64,000 nucleotides of DNA from Amycolatopsis lurida. GTDB taxonomy: Bacteria > Actinomycetota > Actinomycetes > Mycobacteriales > Pseudonocardiaceae. Below, one piece after another: positions 1 through 8,507 of this stretch. A program made the translations under genes and the position numbers. The notes beneath the pieces are model-generated. The model saw nothing but the letters and a program-made list of their open reading frames with translations, was not told where the DNA came from and did not search any database. Numbering within the stretch: the first letter of the stretch is position 1; each line of letters starts with the position of its first letter. The stretch spans positions 3,503,501 to 3,567,500 of the forward strand of contig NZ_FNTA01000004.1 of NCBI RefSeq assembly GCF_900105055.1, written 5' to 3'.

Positions 1-246
1 CCCGATGGCGCCGGCGAGCGGGCCACCGAAGTAGCGCTGCGATTCGAGCGTCGTTTCGCCGTAGGAGATCACGACCGGGACGACACCGGCCTTCCAGCAC
101 GCGAAGGAACCCCACACGGCGAGCGCGGCGAGGATCAGTTCGACCGCCCCCACCACGGCGCGCAGGGGTTTGTGCAGCCGGGCTTCGCGCCGGGAGTCCT
201 CCGGTGGCCACAGATCGGCGCCGGTCGGCTGGGGAAGGTCGATCAC
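1..246 (-). CDS. Membrane protein, C-terminus beyond window (partial)
   Basis: The reading frame begins with GTG at 246 and runs off the left edge, giving 82 residues. The N-terminus is polar (VIDLPQPTGADLWPPEDSRR), followed by one hydrophobic helix at about residues 32-50 (VGAVELILAALAVWGSFAC). It starts 13 bp after the stop of the upstream gene, so it is probably the last visible member of a three-gene membrane-protein operon. I do not recognise the family. The start is uncertain because there is no strong Shine-Dalgarno sequence. Confidence 0.6.
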   Translation of the reverse strand, partial: MIDLPQPTGADLWPPEDSRREARLHKPLRAVVGAVELILAALAVWGSFACWKAGVVPVVISYGETTLESQRYFGGPLAGAIG

Positions 247-259
247 GGTGAGCAGTTTC

Positions 260-712
260 TCATGACTCTGTGGTGCGGGCACGCACCAAATCCCCGAGAG
301 CCTCGCGAAGGGCGTCCGGATCCTTGGCCCAGGCGCGGACGAAAACGCCGTCGTCGAGCTTCAAGCCGACTTCGCCGTACTTCTTGGGAATCGTCCAGCC
401 TCCGCCGAGGACCCGTGAGCCGACCGGGGCCTCGTCTTCGAGCACCTCGGCGATCCGGGCCGCCTCCAGCGTTTCCCGGCCCTGCCGGTAGCCGTCCACG
501 GTGACCGCGAGCGAGAGGTACCGGCGACGCGCGTACACCCAGGGCACCGTGATCGCCACCAGCCCCACCGCGACCAGGGTCCAGGCGAGCCAGTGGACCG
601 GGCCGCCCGTCGCCAGTTCCGCGAGCAGCCCGGCGAGGGCGAACAGCGGCGCCCACAGCAAAGCCGTCCAGCCGACGCCGGGTTCGTCGTAGAGGGACGG
701 CTCGGCGGTCAT
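260..712 (-). CDS. Conserved two-helix membrane protein, 150 aa
   Basis: Function unknown. Two hydrophobic helices lie at about residues 14-34 and 42-60 (LAWTLVAVGLVAITVPWVYA), followed by a basic stop (ARRR) and a soluble C-terminal domain that contains GWTIPKKYGEVGLKLDDG. The start ATG overlaps the stop of the upstream gene by four bases (ATGA at 709-712), so the two are translationally coupled. The overall plan resembles small DUF proteins found near hemB in actinobacteria, but I cannot name the family with confidence. Confidence 0.75.
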   Translation of the reverse strand: MTAEPSLYDEPGVGWTALLWAPLFALAGLLAELATGGPVHWLAWTLVAVGLVAITVPWVYARRRYLSLAVTVDGYRQGRETLEAARIAEVLEDEAPVGSRVLGGGWTIPKKYGEVGLKLDDGVFVRAWAKDPDALREALGDLVRARTTES

Positions 713-1260
713 GGCAGCGTGCGCCCGACCTTCGGGAAATGGTCGGAGACGCTGGGCAGGTACATGAGCACCAGCGCGATCGCCACCAGCAGCGTGGACA
801 CCAGCAGGAACACGTTGAGCGAACCGCGCAGGATCAGCAGTTCCACCAGGACCAGGAAGACCGCGCCCACGGTGAGGACCGTCCTGGCCGACCGCGTTCC
901 CTCACGGGCCTTGTACGCGAACAGCGCGAACAGGACCGCGAAGGTGAGCGCGCCGCCGAACAGCATCCACAGCAGGGTGTTCACGCCGGAAGCGACCTGC
1001 GCCGGATCGGCGGGCTGGCCGGGAACCGGGTTCTCCCTGATCTGCTTGAGGATGCCCTCGGTCAGTTCGTCCTTCAGCACCAGCAGGGCGATCTGCCCGG
1101 CCACCAGGACGACACCGGCGAGGACCCACAGCCAGAACGAAAGGGCGACCGGTTTCGGCACCGTGATCTTCGGCGGCTTCTGGCCGGGCAGGATCGGATC
1201 CGGTGACATCCCCCGCTTGCGGCGCTCGTCGTCCGTCTCGCCGGCTGTGCTGTCGCTCAC
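709..1260 (-). CDS. Four-helix membrane protein, 183 aa
   Basis: Function unknown. After a charged N-terminus of about 40 residues come four predicted helices: LSFWLWVLAGVVLVAGQIAL, LLWMLFGGALTFAVLFALFA, ARTVLTVGAVFLVLVELLIL and NVFLLVSTLLVAIALVLMYL. The GTG at 1260 fits the full charged N-terminus; an internal ATG at 1209 is the alternative. By gene order it may correspond to the membrane protein next to hemB in mycobacteria (Rv0513, from memory). First gene of the operon with the two membrane genes downstream. Confidence 0.75.
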   Translation of the reverse strand: MSDSTAGETDDERRKRGMSPDPILPGQKPPKITVPKPVALSFWLWVLAGVVLVAGQIALLVLKDELTEGILKQIRENPVPGQPADPAQVASGVNTLLWMLFGGALTFAVLFALFAYKAREGTRSARTVLTVGAVFLVLVELLILRGSLNVFLLVSTLLVAIALVLMYLPSVSDHFPKVGRTLP

Positions 1261-1347
1261 GCGAGGCAGCCTACGTGGTTCCGCAGGCCAGAGCGTTGCC
1301 ACCCGGGTAGCTTGTGCGCGAATCGACTCGAAAACTGGGGAATGCGA

Positions 1348-2892
1348 ATGACCGGACCCACTCCGCCCGGCGGCGCGCAATGGCCGCCACGACCACCATG
1401 GCAACCACAGCAGGGCTTCCAGCAGGCGCGGCCCTACCCGCAACAACAGCCCTATCCGCAGAACCAGTACGGCCCCCCTCGGCAGGAACCGCCCAAGGGC
1501 AAGAAATTCCTCTTCTGGCTGGTCCCGCTGGTCGTGGTGGTCGTCGCCGCGGCCATCGTGATCCCGATCGCGCTGAGCGGAGGCGGGGATCCGAAGCAGG
1601 ATCAGGCCGCCCAGCCCTCCGCCGTCCCCGGATCTCCCGGCGGGTCGCCGAAGAGCAAATGGGAACTGTCGGGCGCGAAGGACGTCCCGGAGTACAAGCA
1701 CGGCATCACCACTTGGCTGCACGAAGACGACCTCGTCGTCGTCCGCGACAAGTACGTCGCCGCCTTCACCAGGGCGGACGGCAAACAGCGCTGGCTGGCC
1801 GAGGCGCCGGACGGCAAGATCTTCTGCGGCACCGGAGTCGAGCCGGTCGAGGGCAAGATCGTCCTCGCCTTCGGCAAGGCGAAGGCGGGCAGCGAAGACG
1901 GCAGCTGCGACAACGCCACCGTCCTCGATCTCAAGGACGGGAAGCTCGGCTGGCAGGTGCCGATGGCCATCCCGCAGAAGATGCCGGACCGGGTGGTCTC
2001 GGTGGAGGCCGTGGTCACGCAGATCATGGGTGACGTCGTGTTCGTCACCGCGGACCAGGGCTACGCGGCGCTCGACCTGGCCACCGGGGCGATCAAGTGG
2101 ACGAAGACGTTCTCCCGCAAGGCCGACGGCGAGGACACCTGCGCCGGGCACGACATGCTGCCGCGGGACGGGAAGGCCGTCGTCGCCGTCTCCTGCCTCA
2201 CCGGTGATTTCTCGGTCACCGTGATGCAGATCGACCCGGCGACCGGGAACGTCGAGCTGGAAGACAGCGTCCCCCACTCCGGCTACTCGATCTCCGGGAT
2301 CGGCCTCCTGTCCGTGAAGCCCGTGCTGGCGTACGGCTCGAACACCGAGGAGGGCACGTACTTCGTCTTCGGCGACGACTTGAAGTTCAAGTCGAAGATC
2401 GACGGCGGCAAACCCAACTCCGAGGAGGAACTCGACGGCACCACCTCGCAGGGCTTCGGGCTCAGCACCTCGGGTACCGAACACCATCCGAGCGCCATCA
2501 TCGTGGAAGGCGACACGTTCTACACGCCGACCAGGACGATCGGCGGACAGGTGAACGCGCTCGTCGCGGTGGAACTGAGCACGGGACGGCGCAAGTGGAC
2601 GGCCTCGGTCCCGGAGGGCACGATCCAGGCGCCGATCAAGATCGTGGACGGCCAGATCCTCGCCCAGGTCGGCCCGGTCCACAACACCGGACCACAGCGG
2701 ACGGTCAAGATCGCGGTCGCCGACGGGAAGGTGACACCGTTCCTGGAGGCACAGATCAGGAACTCCGAGCAGGACGAGACCGGGCCGATCCCGGGGTTCT
2801 TCCGGTACCTCTGGGCCGACGATCGCGTCTACGCCGTGGCGGGCAGGTGGTCGAAGCTCAGCGTGGACGTCTTCCTGGTCCAGGCCGGGTAG
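1348..2892 (+). CDS. Membrane-anchored PQQ-like beta-propeller protein
   Basis: A proline- and glutamine-rich cytoplasmic N-terminus (about 50 residues) is followed by one transmembrane helix (FLFWLVPLVVVVVAAAIVIP) and a large extracytoplasmic domain with repeated blades typical of PQQ-like/WD40-type propellers, for example YAALDLATGAIKWTKTF and LVAVELSTGRRKWTA. Such proteins are common in actinobacterial envelopes and usually have unknown ligands; the fold does not prove PQQ binding. The ATG at 1348 is preferred because GGGG lies 7 bp upstream; ATG 1342 in the same frame is too close to it. Divergent from the membrane operon on its left. Confidence 0.85.
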   Translation: MTGPTPPGGAQWPPRPPWQPQQGFQQARPYPQQQPYPQNQYGPPRQEPPKGKKFLFWLVPLVVVVVAAAIVIPIALSGGGDPKQDQAAQPSAVPGSPGGSPKSKWELSGAKDVPEYKHGITTWLHEDDLVVVRDKYVAAFTRADGKQRWLAEAPDGKIFCGTGVEPVEGKIVLAFGKAKAGSEDGSCDNATVLDLKDGKLGWQVPMAIPQKMPDRVVSVEAVVTQIMGDVVFVTADQGYAALDLATGAIKWTKTFSRKADGEDTCAGHDMLPRDGKAVVAVSCLTGDFSVTVMQIDPATGNVELEDSVPHSGYSISGIGLLSVKPVLAYGSNTEEGTYFVFGDDLKFKSKIDGGKPNSEEELDGTTSQGFGLSTSGTEHHPSAIIVEGDTFYTPTRTIGGQVNALVAVELSTGRRKWTASVPEGTIQAPIKIVDGQILAQVGPVHNTGPQRTVKIAVADGKVTPFLEAQIRNSEQDETGPIPGFFRYLWADDRVYAVAGRWSKLSVDVFLVQAG

Positions 2893-2895
2893 CAA

Positions 2896-2939
2896 GACGA
2901 AAGGACCCTCTTCGTCTCGGCGGAGAGGGTCCTTTCGTC
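2896..2939. terminator. Bidirectional terminator hairpin
   Basis: A perfect 15-bp inverted repeat (GACGAAAGGACCCTC, 2896-2910, with its complement at 2925-2939) sits between the convergent ends of the propeller gene and hemB. It has no long T tract, as is usual in this group. Confidence 0.8.
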
Positions 2940-2948
2940 GTTCCGGGC

Positions 2949-3926
2949 CTAGTCCAGCCAGGCGGCGGCTTCGGCGGCCCAGTAGGTCAGGATCATGTCC
3001 GCGCCCGCGCGGCGGATCGACGTCAGCACCTCGAGGATCGTGCGTTCGCGGTCGAGCCAGCCGTTCGCCGCGGCGGCCTCGATCATCGCGTACTCCCCCG
3101 AGATGTTGTACGCCGCGACGGGAACCGTCGACGTCTCGGCGGCGGCCCTGATGACGTCCAGATAGGACAGCGCCGGCTTGACCATGACCATGTCGGCGCC
3201 CTCGGCGATGTCCAGCTCGATCTCGCGCAGCGCCTCGCGGACGTTGCCCGAATCCTGCTGGTACGTCTTCCGGTCGCCCTTCAGCTGCGAATCGACGGCC
3301 TCGCGGAAGGGGCCGTAGAACGCGCTGGCGAACTTCGCCGAGTACGCGAGGATGCCGGTGTCGGTGCGTCCGGCGCGGTCGAGCGCGGCGCGGATGACGC
3401 CGACCTGGCCGTCCATCATTCCGCTGGGGCCGAGCAGATGCGCCCCCGCTTCCGCCTGCGCCAGACCCATCTCCGCGTACACGCGCAGGGTCGCGTCGTT
3501 GTCGACACCGCCGTCGGCGTCGAGGACGCCACAGTGGCCGTGGTCGGTGAACTCGTCGAGGCACGTGTCCGCCATCAGGACCGTCGCGTCGCCGAGTTCG
3601 GACCTCAGGTCGCGCAGGGCGACGTTGAGGATGCCGTCCGGGTCGATCGCGCCGGAGCCCTCGGCGTCCCGTGTTTTCGGGATGCCGAACAGCATCAGGC
3701 CGCCGACCCCGGCGTTGACCGCGTCGACGGCGGCTTTGCGCAGCGTGTCGCGGGTGTGCTGGACGACCCCGGGCATGCTGGAGATCGGGCGGGGCGCGTC
3801 GGCGCCCTCGGCCACGAACATCGGGAGGATCAGCTGGCGTGGGCGCAGCGTCGTCTCACCGACCAGCCTGCGCATCGCCGGAGTGGTACGGAGCCTGCGG
3901 GGACGATGTTCGGGAAACACCCTCAC
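2949..3926 (-). CDS. hemB: Delta-aminolevulinic acid dehydratase (porphobilinogen synthase)
   Basis: Condenses two 5-aminolevulinate molecules to porphobilinogen, the second step after hemA-dependent ALA synthesis. Family signatures are present: the Schiff-base lysine regions YSAKFASAFYGPF and MVMVKPALSYLDVI, the segment LLGPSGMMDGQVG, and the metal loop ADTCLDEFTDHGHCG. The loop has D where zinc-dependent enzymes have the second cysteine (CxC), which suggests a magnesium-type enzyme. The GTG at 3926 is chosen because GGGAG lies 7 bp upstream; this gives 325 residues, the usual length. Unlike hemA, hemC and hemD it is not in the Rex operon but has its own promoter, divergent from the Nramp-like gene. 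Confidence 0.95.
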   Translation of the reverse strand: MRVFPEHRPRRLRTTPAMRRLVGETTLRPRQLILPMFVAEGADAPRPISSMPGVVQHTRDTLRKAAVDAVNAGVGGLMLFGIPKTRDAEGSGAIDPDGILNVALRDLRSELGDATVLMADTCLDEFTDHGHCGVLDADGGVDNDATLRVYAEMGLAQAEAGAHLLGPSGMMDGQVGVIRAALDRAGRTDTGILAYSAKFASAFYGPFREAVDSQLKGDRKTYQQDSGNVREALREIELDIAEGADMVMVKPALSYLDVIRAAAETSTVPVAAYNISGEYAMIEAAAANGWLDRERTILEVLTSIRRAGADMILTYWAAEAAAWLD

Positions 3927-4041
3927 GACGGTACTCCCGCTCACTTGAGAGGTGGTGAACGGCCGAACCTTTCCTAAGGAACGGTAAAGAGTCACCTTTG
4001 TCCGATTCCCGTCCAGTGTGACGCGGGTTACCTTCCCCTGC

Positions 4042-5328
4042 ATGTCGAGCTCAACGGTGACCGACCAACCGCAAGAACCGCCCGTCGGCTGGCGCGCACG
4101 GCTGCGCCAGGTCGGGCCAGGGATCATGGCCGCGGCGACCGGGGTCGGCGCGGGCGACCTCGTCGCGACGATGGTGGCCGGATCGCGCTTCGGGTACACG
4201 CTGCTGTGGGCGGTGCTCGTCGGCACGATCTTCAAACTCGCGCTGGCCGAAGCCGTCGGCCGCTGGCATCTGACCTCGGGCCGGACGATCCTGTCCGGCT
4301 GGCGGACGCTGGGGATCTGGGCGCTGATCTATTTCGGGATCTACACGGTGATCTGGGGTTTCGTCTACGGCGCGACCGCGATGTCCGCGTCAGGATTGCC
4401 GCTGAACGCGCTCTTCCCCGCGCTTTCGGTGCGGTACTGGGCGATGATCTGCGGCCTGCTCGGCTTCGCGCTGGTGTGGTTCGGGCGCTACGCGATCATC
4501 GAGAAACTGATGACGGTGCTCACCGGCGTCATGTTCGTGACCGTGGTCGGGACCGCGATCCTCGTCGTGCCGAACTTCGCCGCACTGTTCAAGGGCGCCG
4601 TCCCGACCTTGCCCGACGGCTCACTCGTCTACGTCCTCGGCCTGGTCGGCGGCGTCGGCGGCACGATCACCATGGCGGCGTACGGCTACTGGACGCTCGC
4701 GAAGGGCTGGCGTTCGTCGAAGTGGCTCCCGATGATGCGCACCGACAACGCCGTCGGCTACGTCATGACCGGCATCTTCGTGATCGCCATGCTGATCGTC
4801 GGCGCGGAACTGCTGATCGGCCAGAAGATCATCTCGGGCGACAAGGGCCTGCTGTTCCTCGGCGACACCCTCGCCGCGGATTACGGGCAATGGGCGCGGA
4901 TCCCGTTCCTCATCGGCTTCTTCGCCGTTTCGTTCACGTCGGTGATCGGTGTGTGGCACGGCGTGAGCCTGCTCTTCGCCGACTGGTGGCGCATTCTGCG
5001 ACTGCCCAAGGACGCGACGGAAAGCGTTGAAACGTATGAAAAGAAGGCCGGTGAGCGCAGTGCCGCGTACCGGGGATACGTGCTGTGGCTGACCTTCCCG
5101 CCGATGGCGTTGCTGTTCCTGGACCAGCCGTTCCAGCTCACCGTGATCTACGGCGTGCTGGGCGCGTTGTTCATGCCGTTCCTGGCCGCGACCCTGCTGG
5201 TGCTGCTGAACACTTCACGGGTGCCTCGGGAAGGGCGTTCACGGTGGCTGTCGAACGGGCTGCTGGGCGTATGCCTGGCGATGTTCGCGTATCTGGCGTA
5301 CACGGAGGTCGTGAAGTTCTTCAGCTGA
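4042..5328 (+). CDS. Nramp-family-like transporter with non-canonical metal motifs
   Basis: Polytopic membrane protein of 428 residues with about eleven hydrophobic helices. It starts GPGIMAAATGVGAGDL, matching helix 1 of Nramp divalent metal transporters, but the metal-binding DPGN is replaced by GAGD. The helix-6 MPH motif is also absent (the region reads GTITMAAYGYW). It therefore belongs to an Nramp-related subgroup whose substrate need not be Mn(II) or Fe(II). The ATG at 4042 is the first start close to the helix-1 region; an earlier start at 4018 would add eight residues. Confidence 0.85.
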   Translation: MSSSTVTDQPQEPPVGWRARLRQVGPGIMAAATGVGAGDLVATMVAGSRFGYTLLWAVLVGTIFKLALAEAVGRWHLTSGRTILSGWRTLGIWALIYFGIYTVIWGFVYGATAMSASGLPLNALFPALSVRYWAMICGLLGFALVWFGRYAIIEKLMTVLTGVMFVTVVGTAILVVPNFAALFKGAVPTLPDGSLVYVLGLVGGVGGTITMAAYGYWTLAKGWRSSKWLPMMRTDNAVGYVMTGIFVIAMLIVGAELLIGQKIISGDKGLLFLGDTLAADYGQWARIPFLIGFFAVSFTSVIGVWHGVSLLFADWWRILRLPKDATESVETYEKKAGERSAAYRGYVLWLTFPPMALLFLDQPFQLTVIYGVLGALFMPFLAATLLVLLNTSRVPREGRSRWLSNGLLGVCLAMFAYLAYTEVVKFFS

Positions 5329-5339
5329 GGTTGGTGGGC

Positions 5340-5385
5340 GTCGTGAGTGATAAGTGTCGTTCTAACGCTCTTCACCACTCACGAC
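5340..5385. terminator. Palindromic terminator, family A (decayed copy)
   Basis: Outer arms GTCGTGAGTG (5340-5349) and CACTCACGAC (5376-5385) are perfect; the inner arms are imperfect compared with the copies at 35039-35084 and 59460-59509. Located between two convergent genes. Confidence 0.7.
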
Positions 5386-5421
5386 CCCCACCCGGAACTG
5401 TCCTATGCAGACGTGCAGGGC

Positions 5422-5808
5422 CTACAGCGGAATGGGCTTCGTGGTGCACCCGCCGCCGCCACAGGCCGAAACGGTCAATTTCGTCTGGAAGGGCCCGGAC
5501 TGCAGCACCAGGGTCTGCGTGTCGTCGTTGATGATGACGTTCTTGACTTCCGTGGTCGAACCGGAGAAGACGAACCGCGCGGTCAGCGTGTCGGAGGGCG
5601 AACTGTCGGAGACGGTCGCCACCACCCGGATCCGACCGCCGACGTTCTCGGCGGTCCCCCGCACACTCTGCACCGCGCACCCGAGCGGACTGCAGACCTC
5701 GAACGACGTGGACGGCGCCGCGGCGGCGGTACCCGCCAGACCGACCAAACCGAGCGCGAAAGCGCCGGCGGCGATACCGATCTTGGCGGCGTTGGCCAGA
5801 GATTTCAT
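5422..5808 (-). CDS. Small secreted protein
   Basis: 128 residues beginning MKSLANAAKIGIAAGAF, a Sec signal peptide with a likely cleavage after GTAAAA. The mature part is about 100 residues, beta-rich, with four cysteines (CSPLGC and CGGGGC) that can form two disulfides. The ATG at 5808 has GGGGAG 5 bp upstream; a longer frame upstream has no ribosome binding site. I do not recognise the family. Confidence 0.75.
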   Translation of the reverse strand: MKSLANAAKIGIAAGAFALGLVGLAGTAAAAPSTSFEVCSPLGCAVQSVRGTAENVGGRIRVVATVSDSSPSDTLTARFVFSGSTTEVKNVIINDDTQTLVLQSGPFQTKLTVSACGGGGCTTKPIPL

Positions 5809-5899
5809 GATCACTCCCCAGTGATTGTCGGAATCACCGAGGCTACGGCCCACCGCGTCCCGCGCGGCGAAGTTTCAATCAGAACCGAAATAGCGACCC

Positions 5900-5958
5900 A
5901 AGTACGTGAAGGCCCCCTTCATTGCGTTAGGCGCAATGAAGGGGGCCTTCACGTACTT
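5900..5958. terminator. 27-bp perfect palindrome, family B
   Basis: Arms at 5900-5926 and 5932-5958 are perfectly complementary and begin AAGTACGTGAAGGCCCCC; the loop is TTAGG. It lies 8 bp beyond the hemD stop, so it probably terminates the rex-hemACD operon. A near-identical copy is at 42843-42901. Confidence 0.85.
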
Positions 5959-5966
5959 ACCGATCG

Positions 5967-7499
5967 TCAGGAGCGGCGAGCCCGCTTCGCCTTGCGAGGC
6001 GGCGGGAGCGCGCCTTCGGCACGGAGCCGCGCGGCGTGCTCGGCGAGCGCGTCGACCAGGTGCGGGACGTCGGCCTTCTCGGGCTGGACGTCGACCCGCA
6101 GCCCGAACTCCACGGCGGTCTCCGCGGTCTTCGGGCCGATGCACGCGACCAGCGTGCGGGTGTGCGGCTTGCCGGCGATGCCGACGAGGTTCCGCACGGT
6201 CGAGGACGAGGTGAAGCAGACCGCGTCGAAACCGCCGGTCTTGATCATCTCGCGGGTCTCGGCGGGCGGCGGCGCGGCCCGGACGGTGCGGTACGCGGTC
6301 ACGTCGTCGATCTCCCAGCCGCGTTCGCGCAGGCCTGCCGAAAGGGTCTCGGTGGCGATGTCCGCCCGCGGCAGCAGCACGCGGTCGACCGGGTCGAGGA
6401 CGTCGTCGTACGGCGGGAACTCGGCGAGGAGACCCTCCGAGGACTGCTCGCCCTCCGGGATCAGCTCGGGGATGATGCCGAAGGAGCGGACCTTCGCGGC
6501 GGTCGATTCACCGACACAGGCGATCTTCACGCCGGAGAAGGCGCGGGCGTCAAGGCCGAACTCCTCGAACTTCTCCCACACCGCGCGGACGGCGTTGGTC
6601 GAGGTGAAGACGATCCACTGGTAGCGGCCGTCGACGAGCCCCTTGACCGAACGCTCCATCTGGGCGGGGCTGCGCGGCGGCTCGACCGAGATGGTCGGAA
6701 CCTCGTGCGAGGTGGCGCCGTGGCCGCGAAGCCGCTCCGCCATCTCACCGGCCTGCTCCTTGGTGCGCGGCACCAGGACCTTCCAGCCGTACAGCGCGCG
6801 CGACTCCCACCACGACAGCTTCGAGCGCTGGCCGACGGCCTGGCCGATGGTCACGATGAGCGGGCCGACGAGCTCGCCCGCCTCGTTCGCGACGGTGGCC
6901 AGCGTGGTGTCCAGGGTGCGCTGGGTGTTGATGGTGCCGTTGGACGTCACCGCGACCGGGGTGGTCGGCGCCAGCCCGTGCTCGGTCAGCGCGGACGCGG
7001 CCTCGGCCAGGTGCGCCGACGTCGCGTGCAGCACGATCGGGCCGGGGGTGGCGGCCAGCGCGGCCCACTCGACGTCACCGCGGACGTCGACCTCGGTGTG
7101 CGTGCCACCGAGCGCGACACCGGCGTACGCCGGGACGGCCGCGCCGGGCGAGACGCCCGGGATGATGTCGAAGACGGCGCTGGTCCGGGAAACGGCCTGC
7201 ACCTCGGCGACGACGGCGGGCTGGGTCAGCGGGTCACCGGCGATCAGCCGGAGCACCAGCCGTCCGGCCTTGGCCTCGTTCACCAGGTCCTTGGCGACCT
7301 CGGTGGCCTCGCCGACGGCGGGGCGCACTTCGGCACCTTCGGCGGCGAAGGCCAGGACGCCTGCTGGGACGTCCGGGTCGGTCACCACGACCTCGGCCTT
7401 GGCGAGCAGCTCCTGAGCGCGGACGGTCAGCAGACCGGCGTCACCGGGGCCCGAGCCCACGAAGGCGACACGCCCGGTGGTCTTACGCGCGGGGGTCAT
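5967..7499 (-). CDS. hemD: Fused uroporphyrinogen-III methyltransferase-like / uroporphyrinogen-III synthase
   Basis: 510 residues with two domains. The N-terminal half is a tetrapyrrole methylase fold (VAFVGSGPGDAGLL near the start, RLIAGDPLTQP, later IIPGVSPGAAVPAYAG). The C-terminal half, from about residue 255 (YGWKVLVPRTKEQAG), is uroporphyrinogen-III synthase, which cyclises hydroxymethylbilane made by HemC. This fusion is the normal actinobacterial hemD form; methylase activity of the N-terminal half is inferred from fold only. The ATG at 7499 is preferred (AGAGGAG 9 bp upstream) over an in-frame start 17 codons earlier. Last gene of the rex-hemACD operon. Confidence 0.92.
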   Translation of the reverse strand: MTPARKTTGRVAFVGSGPGDAGLLTVRAQELLAKAEVVVTDPDVPAGVLAFAAEGAEVRPAVGEATEVAKDLVNEAKAGRLVLRLIAGDPLTQPAVVAEVQAVSRTSAVFDIIPGVSPGAAVPAYAGVALGGTHTEVDVRGDVEWAALAATPGPIVLHATSAHLAEAASALTEHGLAPTTPVAVTSNGTINTQRTLDTTLATVANEAGELVGPLIVTIGQAVGQRSKLSWWESRALYGWKVLVPRTKEQAGEMAERLRGHGATSHEVPTISVEPPRSPAQMERSVKGLVDGRYQWIVFTSTNAVRAVWEKFEEFGLDARAFSGVKIACVGESTAAKVRSFGIIPELIPEGEQSSEGLLAEFPPYDDVLDPVDRVLLPRADIATETLSAGLRERGWEIDDVTAYRTVRAAPPPAETREMIKTGGFDAVCFTSSSTVRNLVGIAGKPHTRTLVACIGPKTAETAVEFGLRVDVQPEKADVPHLVDALAEHAARLRAEGALPPPRKAKRARRS

Positions 7500-7559
7500 C
7501 TGTGCGTTCTCCTCTTGAGCGGCCGCAGTCGAGCGCGGCCCTACCTTCAACGTTCTGAC

Positions 7560-8507
7560 TCACTGGGCGGGGCCGGACAGCGCGCCGGCCCCCAGGTCGA
7601 GCAGCTCGGCGGCCAGTGTCCGGCCGAGTTGTTCGGCTTCGTGCTTGTCGGCGAGCGCGGAAGCGCGCACCATGTCGACCGTGTCCCCGTCCTCTTCGAC
7701 GGCGGCGGTGCCCCGCAGCGAGATCCGCTCGACGACCCGCCCTTCGGCGTCCAGGTCCTCGACGATCTCCGCGAGCGCTCCGACCGGTGCGCTGCACCCG
7801 GCTTCCAGCGCCGCGAGCAACGCCCGTTCGGCGGTCGCCACGGCACGGGTGCCTTCATCGTCCACTGTGGACCCGAGCAGGTGCTCGATGTCCACGTCCC
7901 CGGTCCGGCACTCCACCGCCAGCGCACCCTGTGCGGGCGCGGGCAGCATCTGGATCGGGTCGAGGGTCTCGGTGATCTCCTCCGCCCGGCCGATCCTGGC
8001 CAGTCCGGCACGCGCCAGGATGACGGCGTCCAGCTCTCCGTCGGTCACCTTGCGCATGCGGGTGTCGATATTGCCTCGGATCGGCACGATTTCCAAACCG
8101 AGACCGAGCGCGCGCAGCTGCGCGGTGCGTCGCGGCGAGCCGGTGCCGACGGTCGAACCGGGCGGGAGCTCGCCGAGAGTCAGCCCGTCACGGGCGATCA
8201 GCGCGTCACGCGGGTCCTCGCGGCGCGGCACGGCGGCGAGCGTGATACCGGGCTCCGGCTTCGTCGGCAGGTCCTTGTACGAGTGCACGATGACGTCGAC
8301 TTCCTCGCGCAGCAAGGCTTCGCGCAGCGCGGAAGTGAAGACGCCGACCCCGATCGTCGGGATCGGCGCGGACGACTTGTCGCCGGGCGTCGTCACGGTG
8401 ACGAGCTCGACCTCGGCCCCGGTGGCGCGCAGGGCGTCGGCGATGGTGCCGGTCTGCGCGAGGGCGAGTTTGCTGCCGCGTGTCCCGATGCGGATGACTC
8501 TGCTCAC
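7560..8507 (-). CDS. hemC: Hydroxymethylbilane synthase (porphobilinogen deaminase)
   Basis: Polymerises four porphobilinogen units into hydroxymethylbilane. The protein starts IRIGTRGSKLALAQ, as typical of the family, and contains the cysteine that carries the dipyrromethane cofactor (ALEAGCSAPVGA). Length 315 residues is normal. Its start overlaps the hemA stop by four bases (8504-8507), so the pair is translationally coupled. Confidence 0.97.
   Translation of the reverse strand: MSRVIRIGTRGSKLALAQTGTIADALRATGAEVELVTVTTPGDKSSAPIPTIGVGVFTSALREALLREEVDVIVHSYKDLPTKPEPGITLAAVPRREDPRDALIARDGLTLGELPPGSTVGTGSPRRTAQLRALGLGLEIVPIRGNIDTRMRKVTDGELDAVILARAGLARIGRAEEITETLDPIQMLPAPAQGALAVECRTGDVDIEHLLGSTVDDEGTRAVATAERALLAALEAGCSAPVGALAEIVEDLDAEGRVVERISLRGTAAVEEDGDTVDMVRASALADKHEAEQLGRTLAAELLDLGAGALSGPAQ

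Noticed and set aside
709..3564. 951-aa minus-strand open frame
   Set aside because: It covers the plus-strand propeller gene and part of hemB. Only its last 183 residues are a real gene; the rest is Arg/Gly/Asp-rich high-GC shadow sequence.
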